This document shows positions 56,721 to 64,000 of a stretch of DNA of 64,000 bases, piece by piece. The translations under genes were made by a program, and so were the position numbers. Source of the stretch: Neostapfia colusana (lineage: Eukaryota > Streptophyta > Magnoliopsida > Poales > Poaceae); the NCBI GenBank assembly GCA_030760725.1, contig JASWHV010000007.1, positions 25,456,824-25,520,823 of the forward strand, in the 5' to 3' direction. Each line of letters begins with the position of its first letter. Within the stretch, counting starts at the first letter, position 1. The notes beneath the pieces are model-generated. The model made no database searches. It was not told the DNA's origin and was given only the letters and a program-made list of their open reading frames with translations.

Positions 56721-57703
56721 TGTAACAGCCCTAACTTTTGTAAAGTTTTATTCCACATTGTGAAACAAAGTGAGGCAAAGAAAGACTATAATTGTGTCAC
56801 ATGAAATGATGAACACAAAAATTGACATGTGATAGAGTTAAAAAATTTCTTCGACTCAGGGTTAGCACATGTTAACCTGAGCAGGGAACTTCACTTCTTA
56901 AGTTGAAATCATGTTAACCCCACTATGGAGAGGATGGCGGGAAACTTAAACACCATTTTGAATCTTTTCAAAGGATTCATGTTTAGATTGTCCAAAGGCC
57001 TATATGTGAGATCACCGATGCATTTCTCATGTATTCGAGGGCCTAAGTTTCAAATTTGGAGAAGTTTAGGTTTCATATACTATTTATTCCGATCAATAAA
57101 TGAGGGAACGTTCGAATTCAATTTTAAATTTGAAAACTGAACCAAACTGACTCAATTTCAAAATCCGAGTTCATGTTTGAGTTCTCCACATTTGGTTTTT
57201 ATTTGAGCCTCGAGCAAATTTGAGCCTCGAGTTTTTATTTGAGTCGGACCTAGTTTTTATTTTTGCTGTAGAGTCCAAGTTGGCTCTATAAATAGCGGAC
57301 GTGCGTGGCAGGAGAAAGCATCCCACGATCCCATCTATTCAAGGTCTCTTCCTTGCGCCGCCATCGTAGCCTACTATATCCCAAGCGCCGACGCGCACTG
57401 GCGATCAGGAGAGCAGGTCTCCAAAACCTCTCGCCTGTGTGATCCTGCATCGGGATAGGGTGAATAAGGTTTTTGGGAAGCGCTTCGTACGACGTCTACC
57501 GCCGAGATTGAGCGCTGCTGCCCAACGTCGCCACCAACGACTGCAGCGGCTAATCACACCCGCAACGTTAACTTCAGTGATTCCACTGGCTACAAAACGG
57601 TAAGTACGAATTGCTCGCCCAACTCCGCTGCCGATGTCTATCGCTGCTACTTTTGGTCCACCCTTTCCAGAATTTTTCAGTAAATTGCTGATATTTTCTA
57701 ACA
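56721..57703 (+). repeat. Left LTR (or LTR-like segment) of copia 3
   Basis: Runs TGTAACAG..CTAACA. A promoter-like CTCTATAAATAGC at about 57,284 is followed by a leader. Only the last ~205 bp match the right LTR. It could be a recombinant LTR or a truncated LTR joined to foreign DNA. Confidence 0.5.
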
Positions 57704-57744
57704 ATCTAAAAACCTTATTTAGGCAATTTACTTAGTTGAACATA

Positions 57745-58500
57745 ATGACTTTAGCCGATGCACTAAGGCCAGAGAAATTCTCTGGTGCACTTCAATAGGT
57801 GGCAAGTCAAGGCCACGCTCTGGCTTCAATCACTTAAGATCTTCTAGGTAACTGAGGGAGGCCTCAAGATCCTTTGTCTATTGAAGAACAGACGAAATTC
57901 GAGGAAGCAAATTCTGCCCTGCGAGGATGTATCTTTAGTGGTCTTGACAAAAAACTATGTGATGTTTATCTAACAGTCACAGATGGGAAAGAGCTCTAGG
58001 ATGCACTTAATGCTAAGTATGGTGTAACCGATGCTGGCAGTGAGCTGTATATCATGGAGAATTTTTATGACTACAGGATGGTTAAAGACCATCCCGTAGT
58101 TCAACAAGCTCATGAGATACAATGCCTTGCGAGAGAGCTCAATCTCCTCAAGTGTCCTTTACCTGACAAGTTTGTGGATGGTTGTATTATTGCAAAGTTG
58201 TCTCCTTCATGGAGGAACTTCGCCATAGTCCTCAAACACAAGAGATAGGAAATATCAGTTGAAAACCTGATAGCATCTCTTGATGTTGAGGAGAAGGCTC
58301 GAGCTAGAGAGGGTCAATGTGAATATGGTGCAAAAATCCAATGTCGGGAACAAAGGGAACAACAAGTCTCAATTCAAGCCAAGTAAAACTACTGCTTTCA
58401 AGAAGAAGTAGAAGTTAAACAAATCCAATGAGGGTTGTTATACCTGTGGCGAGCACGGACACTTTTCCAAGGACTGTCCTGATAGGGCAGACCGCAGAGA
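57745..58500 (+). pseudogene. copia 3 gag remnant
   Basis: Starts MTLADALRPEKFSG, then ALRGCIFSGLDKKLCDVYL, YRMVKDHPVVQQAHEIQ, LPDKFVDGCIIAKLSPSWRNF and a zinc knuckle CYTCGEHGHFSKDC at about 58,440. At least six stops or frame changes interrupt it. Confidence 0.8.
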
Positions 58501-61500
58501 GAAAAAGAAAGTCAATATTGTGATGTCTAGCAGTGCGGATGGGTACGGTAATTCTTTTACTGTTCATTTTGTTTCTCAAACACCTACTTGGTGGTTTGAC
58601 ACAGGTGCTAATGTTCATGTATGTTCTGACATATCTATTACTTCTTACCAGTTCATATGTGATTCCTCCGTCCTAATTGGGAATGGGTTACATGCTTCTA
58701 TTTGTGGTGTTGGCACAGTCGATCTGAAGTTCACTTCGGAAAAGATTGTCCAACTGAGGAACGTTCAACATGTGCCTATTATTAATAAGAGTCTTGTTAG
58801 TGGCTCCCTTCTATGTAGAGATGGGTTTAAAGTAGTTTTAGTATCCAATAAAATAGTTGTGTCTAAGCATGAACAATTTATTGGTAAAGGCTATGAATGC
58901 GGAGGATTGTTCCGCTTTTCTCTTTTAGAGTTTAATAATAAGTCAGTAAACCATTGTGGCACTGTTAATGATGATGCAAGTGTTTGGCATTCTCGTTTAT
59001 GTCACGTAAATTTTGGTTTAATAAATTGGCTATCTAGTCTAAAATTAATTCCATAATTCACTATTGCCAAAGGTTCTAAGAGCCATAGTTGTGTGCAATC
59101 AAAGCAGCCTCGAAAGCCTCACAAGGCAGCCGAGAGAGAAAATTGGCACCACTAGAACTCATGCATTCTGATCTATGCGAGATTTATGGTGTGTTAACAA
59201 AAGGTGGAAAGAAATACTTAATGACATTGATAGATGACTCTATTAGATTTTGCTATGTTTACTTGTTGTAAACTAAAGATGAAACTTTAGACTACTTTAA
59301 AATTTAAAAAGCTGAAGTAGAAAATCAATTAGAGAGATATATCAAATGTCTTAAGTCAGGTTGTGGTGGTGAGTATTTTTCCAAGATAATGTATGATTTC
59401 TGTGAGGAAAACGATATTATACATGAGAGGACCCCTCCCTCCCCAATCAAACGGGGTAGACGAGAGGAAAAACCGCACATTGTGTGACTTGGTAAATGAC
59501 ATGTTAGACACTTCCGGGTTATCTAAGGCATGGTTGGGGATGCTTTATTGACAACTTGTTATGTCCTAAATCGTGTTCTAAACAAGAATAAAGAGAAAAC
59601 CCCTTACAAGGAGTGGGTTGGGAGAAAACCATCACTGTCATACTTGCGTATTTGGTGATGTTTAACAAAGGTCAATATTTCCAATTACCAAGAAATGCAA
59701 GCTTGGACCAAAGATTGTGGATTGCGTCTTTCTAGGCTATGCTCACTGGAGCATTGCATATAGATTTTCTGTAGTTAAATCTGGGGTTCTAGATATGTAT
59801 GTTAATACTATTATGGAATCTCGTGATGCAAACTTTTTTGATAATATATTTTTATGAAATATATGCATAGCACTGCTAGGATGTCTTTTGAAATTAGTTC
59901 TGAATCCATCACAACTAGCGTGTTTTTTGAAACATCATTTGAGAACATCCTAGAGTAGGAACACAATGAAACAACTCAATTGAGTAAGAGATCAAGGATT
60001 GTGAAATCCTTTGGTGATGATTTTATTATGTACCTTGTGGACGTTACTCCACAACCCGTTCCAGAGGCGTATGCATCACCTGATGCAGATGACTGGAATG
60101 AAGAAGTTCATAGTGAAATAAACTCGATTCTTTCTAATGAAACTTGGAAGTTAACTGAATGGTCTTACGGATGTAAACCAGTAGGTTGTAAGTGTGTGTT
60201 AAAAAAGAAGCTCGGGCCTAATGGTACTATTTAAAATACAAGGCGAAGCTAGTTGTAAAGGGTTATACTCAAAAGGAAGGTGAAGACTATTTTGACACCT
60301 ATTCACCTGTTGCCAGAATGATGACAATTCGTGTACTACTTTTTCTGGCTGACTTTTGTGGTTTTATCATCCATCAAATGGATATGAAGATAGTTTTCCT
60401 TAATGGAGGGTTTGAAGATGAGATTTATATGAAACAGCCTGATGGGTTCCTAGTGAAAGGTGAATAGAGAAAGATGTGCAAATTGTTCAATCTTCCTAGG
60501 ACTTAAAACAAGCACCTAAGTAATGACATGAAAAGTTTGACAGTACTTTAATGTATGCGGGCTTTGTCATTAACGAGGCTGATCGGTGCGTGTACTATCG
60601 TCATGGTGGGGGTGATACGTTATATGATGTTGGTTTGTGGATGATATACTTATTTTTTGTACGAGCATTAATATAATTTCTGAGGTCAAGTCTTTTCTAT
60701 CAAAGTGTTTGATATGAAAGATCTAGGAGAAGCTAATGTGATTCTGAACATTAAGCTTAATAAGGATGAGAGTGGAATTTTTTTAACGCAATCACACTAT
60801 GTGGAGCAAATCTTGAGCCGGTTTGGATTTATAGATAGCAACATTTCTCCAACACCTTATGATCCCAGTGTGATACTCAGAAAGAATAAGCGAGAGCCAA
60901 GAGATCAACTTAAATATTCTCACATGATCGGTTCACTCATGTACTTAGCAAGCGCAACCCGTCCTGATATCTCATTTGCTGTGAGCAAACTGAGTAGGTT
61001 CATGTCAAACCTGGGTACAGATCATTGGCATACACTTGAAAGGGTTATGCGCTACTTGAGAGGTACAATGAGTTATGGAATTCACTATACTAGGCATTCG
61101 GTCGTGTCAGAGGGTTATAGTGATTCGAACTGGATCTCAGATGTTGATGAGCTCTATGCCACGAGTGGATATGTGTTCACTTTAGCTAGTGGCGCTATAT
61201 CATGGAAATCTTGCAAACATACCATATTGACGAGATCAACCATGAAAGCAGAACTCACTGCTTTAGACACGGCAACTGCAGAGCAGAATGGCTACGAGAA
61301 CTCTTGATGGATTTGCCTATGGTTGAGAAACCATTGTCGGTAATCCTTGTAAACTACAACAATCAAACTGTGATTGCTAAAGTGACCAGTTCTAAGGACA
61401 ATTCAAAATCATCGAGACACATCAAGAGGCGATTAAAATCTATCAGAGAAATGAAAAACTCCAGAGTAATAACTATTTCATACATACAAACAGATAAAAA

Positions 61501-61525
61501 TATGGCAGATCCCTTTACGAAGTGA
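58501..61525 (+). pseudogene. copia 3 pol remnant (PR-INT-RT-RH)
   Basis: Protease WWFDTGANVHVCSD (58,591), then VWHSRLCHVNFGLI. Integrase pieces are HSDLCEIYG, LMTLIDDSIRFCYVYLL and RTPPSPIKRGR-like. RT pieces are YFDTYSPVARMMTIRVLL, HQMDMKIVFLNGGF and EIYMKQPDGF. The catalytic YVDD block is frameshifted (about 60,630). RNase H pieces are SHMIGSLMYLASATRPDI, GYSDSNW and TRSTMKAELTAL, ending DKNMADPFTK. Heavily broken. Confidence 0.85.
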
Positions 61526-62141
61526 CTATCACGTAATGTGATAGAAAGTGCATCGAGTGAGATGGGTTTGAGACTCATGAATGCGACACCATAGTAGAAA
61601 CTCAGCCTATGTGATCGGAGATCCGTGAATTAGGACACAGGAAAAACAATGTAGTGGTTCAGTGTGGAGAGTATTTTACTAAGACCCTCTCTATGGGAAG
61701 ATGCACATTTATACTATCAAACTGTAAGGCTGATTGGTGATATGTTTAATGTGTTTTTGTTGGCTATGTGTAGCAAAGATGTTGTCCTATAGGGCAATCT
61801 TGAAATAAACACACCTATATGAGCTCCGACTATCTAACTTCGCAGTCTGTGAGATTTGGGTGATCTCTAGAAAGCTCATGAAGAGACCAGAGAGTATGAC
61901 GCATATGCTCCCTCCGCGGGGTAGACTACTGGTAGTCAAGCACTAGTAATGGTCTTTGGGTGAAAATAGATTTACACAAAACTTATAATTCAAGGCATAG
62001 TCCATTGTTCAAGTTGTGAACTGATTTAACTTAAGAACCTAGGCGGAAGTTCAACTTAACAGTCTCTGCCGAAACATTAGTATATCAAACAAGGAACGAG
62101 AATGATTTCTCTCCTAATGACTTTGAGATCTGGTGGGAGAT

Positions 62142-62534
62142 TGTTGGAATTTGGGCTAGGATCATTAACAATAATTCTAGAATCATTCCAAATAAATCTC
62201 AAAGGTCCATTAGTGTAAGAGAGGGTGGTGCTAATTGTTTAGTCCCACATGAGAAGTTGAAGGGGTGGAATCCTCATATATATAAGGGAGGTTGTTATTC
62301 CACTCCTTGCGTTCTTTATCACGGATCGTCTACCGCCGAGATCGGGCGCTGCTGCTCAACGTCGCCACCAATGACTGCAGTGTCTCCTCACACTTGTGAC
62401 GTCAACTGTGATTCCTCCAGCTACAAATTGGTACGTACAAGTTGCTCGCCCAACTCCGCTGCCGATGTCTATCACTGTTACTTTTGGTACGCCCTTTCTG
62501 GAATTTTTCAGTAAATTGCTGATATTTTCTAACA
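62142..62534 (+). repeat. Right LTR of copia 3
   Basis: 393 bp, TGTTGGAATTTGGG..TTCTAACA, preceded by the purine tract GGTGGGAGA. CATATATATAAGG at about 62,274 is a TATA candidate. U3 is unrelated to the left LTR. Confidence 0.8.
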
Positions 62535-62859
62535 ATTCTAAAGGCGTGGTGCGGAAGTGGATCTGTTTTCCCGGATGGCAGTGATCCTGACTGTTGCGGA
62601 GGATTTGTTTCACGGGAGAACCCGAGAAAGAAAAGTAAAAAGTAGATTGGGGGTAATATGGTCAATTCAGGGGCTCTAAAAATAAGAAAAGAAAACAAAA
62701 AATTGTTAAAAGAGTTAATTAAACTATAATTCTATTTTAACGGTGTGTCAATGTTAAAGTGTCATTTTATTGAAACCCACGATTTAAGTGCTATTCTGTC
62801 AAAACCACTCGATTATAGTTTTATATATCGATTTGCTCATCAGATATGGATCTGATTTG
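62535..62859. other. Unassigned DNA between copia 3 and the LINE
   Basis: AT-rich, with no gene or inverted repeat recognised. Confidence 0.5.
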
Positions 62860-63031
62860 GTAACCAGTCCATGAGATTATTCCATGCTGCGGCTACTAAA
62901 CAACACAAAATTAATAACATCTCAAAAATTCAAATGGGAGACGACACAGAGGTAACCGAACACCAAGAGAAAGCAGCACTCCTATGGAGCACCTATAAAG
63001 AGGGATTGGGTTTTACATCTAATCCAATTAT

Positions 63032-63275
63032 CACTACAGGAATCACAACAATAGACGACGGCCAGAATTATTGACGATGGGGCAGTCGCCAATAAACTTA
63101 TTGACGACGGCTGGAAAATACCATCGTTAATTAATCATTAATTAACGACGGTTAACCTAGTACCATCGACTATAAGTTCTCGGGACTTATAGACTACGGT
63201 TTGGTCCTTAGAGACGACGGTTTGGTACTTATAGACGGTTTCTGACCGTCGTCTATTATCGCGATTCCTGTAGTG
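63032..63275. mobile_element. 244-bp CACTA-type MITE in the LINE
   Basis: Ends CACTACAGGAATC and GATTCCTGTAGTG form a perfect 13-bp inverted repeat, with target duplication TAT (63,029-63,031 and 63,276-63,278). The interior has TTATTGACGACGG-like repeats as in the inner CACTA, so it is a small relative that could use the same transposase. Confidence 0.9.
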
Positions 63276-63964
63276 TATGCACCCAACTTAATCCCGAGGT
63301 ACAATAAGTGGGAATCAATTGCAAATCACTCATCGAGGAAGAAATTGATCAAGTTATCAAAAGTATCCTGACAGATAATGCACCAGGACTCAGATGATTT
63401 TAATGGGCTCTTCCTAAAAAGATGTTGGCTGATACTGGAAGAAGATTTTTATCAACTTCGTGAAAATTTCTTTAATGGTAATTTGAAATTTCAGACGATT
63501 AACAACTCTTTCATCATCCTCATTCCTAAAGTAAACAACTCAACAGGTATAAATGATTTCAGACCTATATTGCTGCTCAATATCATGATTAAACTAATTA
63601 TAAATAACAGAAAATAGATTATAACAAGTGATAGTGCCCATTATTTATAAGAATCAATACGGTTTTATAAAGAGCAGAACCATTCTAGATTGTCTGGCCT
63701 GGGCATTTGAATATATTGATCAAGTAAGCAGTCTAGGAGAGAGATAGTAGTTCTGAAACTAGATTTTGCCAAGGCTTTTGACACCATAAAACATTCCACA
63801 ATAATTTCCATGCTGCAGCACTTGGGCTTTCTGAAGCCAGGAGAAATTGGGACCATCGTATTCTTAGTTCAGGAACTTCTTCCATCCTTATAAACGGAGT
63901 GCCACGAAGACCTTTTCAATGCACACTAGGGGTTAGTCTGTGTGGTCCACTCTCACCGTTGCTA

Positions 63965-64000
63965 TTGGTGCTAATAGCAGTAGAGATCCTCTGATATATT
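63965..64000. repeat. Tandem unit, copy 3, start of right arm
   Basis: These last 36 bases equal bases 7,172-7,207 of copy 1 and 18,038 onward of copy 2, that is, the first LINE bases after the CACTA junction. Upstream the LINE is continuous here, so this is the parental arrangement. The right arm should continue past the window with LINE, peptide gene and flanking DNA. Confidence 0.85.

Larger units (their letters stand above)
56721..62534 (+). mobile_element. Ty1/copia element 3 with mismatched LTRs, decayed
   Basis: Gag to RNase H in copia order between two segments that share their last ~205 bp (from CGTCTACCGCCGAGAT to TTTTCTAACA; 57,498-57,703 and 62,329-62,534). The upstream parts of the two LTRs are unrelated: the left extends to TGTAACAGCCC at 56,721, the right starts TGTTGGAATTTGGG at 62,142. 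No target duplication is visible (ACTCG against ATTCT). No standard primer-binding site follows the left LTR. Genes carry many stops. Confidence 0.75.
62860..64000 (+). pseudogene. LINE (L1-type) upstream half, parental copy
   Basis: Frame pieces: LFHAAATKQHKINNI, MGDDTEVTEHQEKAALLW, NSFIILIPKVNNSTGINDFRPI, KLDFAKAFDTIKHSTIISML, GVSLCGPLSPLLLVLIAVEIL. These are L1-type endonuclease-RT linker and RT motifs (consensus IPK..FRPISL, DFAKAFD, GVRQGDPLSPLL). Stops and frameshifts abound. The sequence runs unbroken into the segment that begins the LINE fragments of copies 1 and 2, so it is their missing upstream part. A CACTA MITE interrupts it. It continues past the window. Confidence 0.87.

Noticed and set aside
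1..64000. tRNA, rRNA or organelle-derived DNA
   Set aside because: No cloverleaf with conserved T-arm or rRNA-like block was noticed; the only tRNA-like matches are primer-binding sites of retrotransposons.

Overview
The window is nuclear DNA from a plant, most likely a grass. The evidence is wall-to-wall plant transposon types: CACTA elements with Ptta/En-Spm-type genes, Stowaway MITEs, a grass-type hAT MITE, Ty1/copia and Tat-like Ty3/gypsy elements and an L1-type LINE. Introns have plant-type GT..AG borders, and there are no bacterial operons, rRNA or tRNA genes. Nearly all coding sequence is transposon-derived and broken. The one plausible host gene is a small secreted-peptide precursor.

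Bases 1-28,988 hold two and a half copies of a ~10.85-kb tandem repeat (period 10,833 then 10,874). Each unit contains, in order, unassigned DNA, a 202-bp MITE, the left arm of an outer CACTA-like element, and a ~5.2-kb inner CACTA nested in it. The inner CACTA carries a Stowaway MITE, an antisense FAR1-family fragment and a multi-exon Ptta/En-Spm-type pseudogene. A LINE fragment follows, then a minus-strand gene for a signal-peptide protein with repeated 12-residue motifs very like the CLE-family peptide TDIF. Copy 1 has this gene open; copy 2 has a nonsense codon ahead of its repeats.

In copy 3 both CACTA elements are complete with target-site duplications, and ~35 kb of other DNA separates them from the LINE. 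This DNA holds a hAT MITE, a decayed copia element with a solo LTR in its left LTR, a gypsy element (A) containing a second gypsy element (B), a truncated copia, and a copia with mismatched LTRs. At 63,965-64,000 the LINE reaches the exact sequence that follows the CACTA end in copies 1 and 2. Copies 1 and 2 therefore carry a 34,976-bp deletion relative to copy 3, and the DNA beyond the window should continue like base 7,208 onward, including a third copy of the peptide gene.

The best leads are the TDIF-like multi-repeat gene, the deletion and tandem-duplication history, the CACTA-captured FAR1 fragment, the stop codons shared by the two gypsy elements, and the G-box-rich tandem repeats in the gypsy LTRs.
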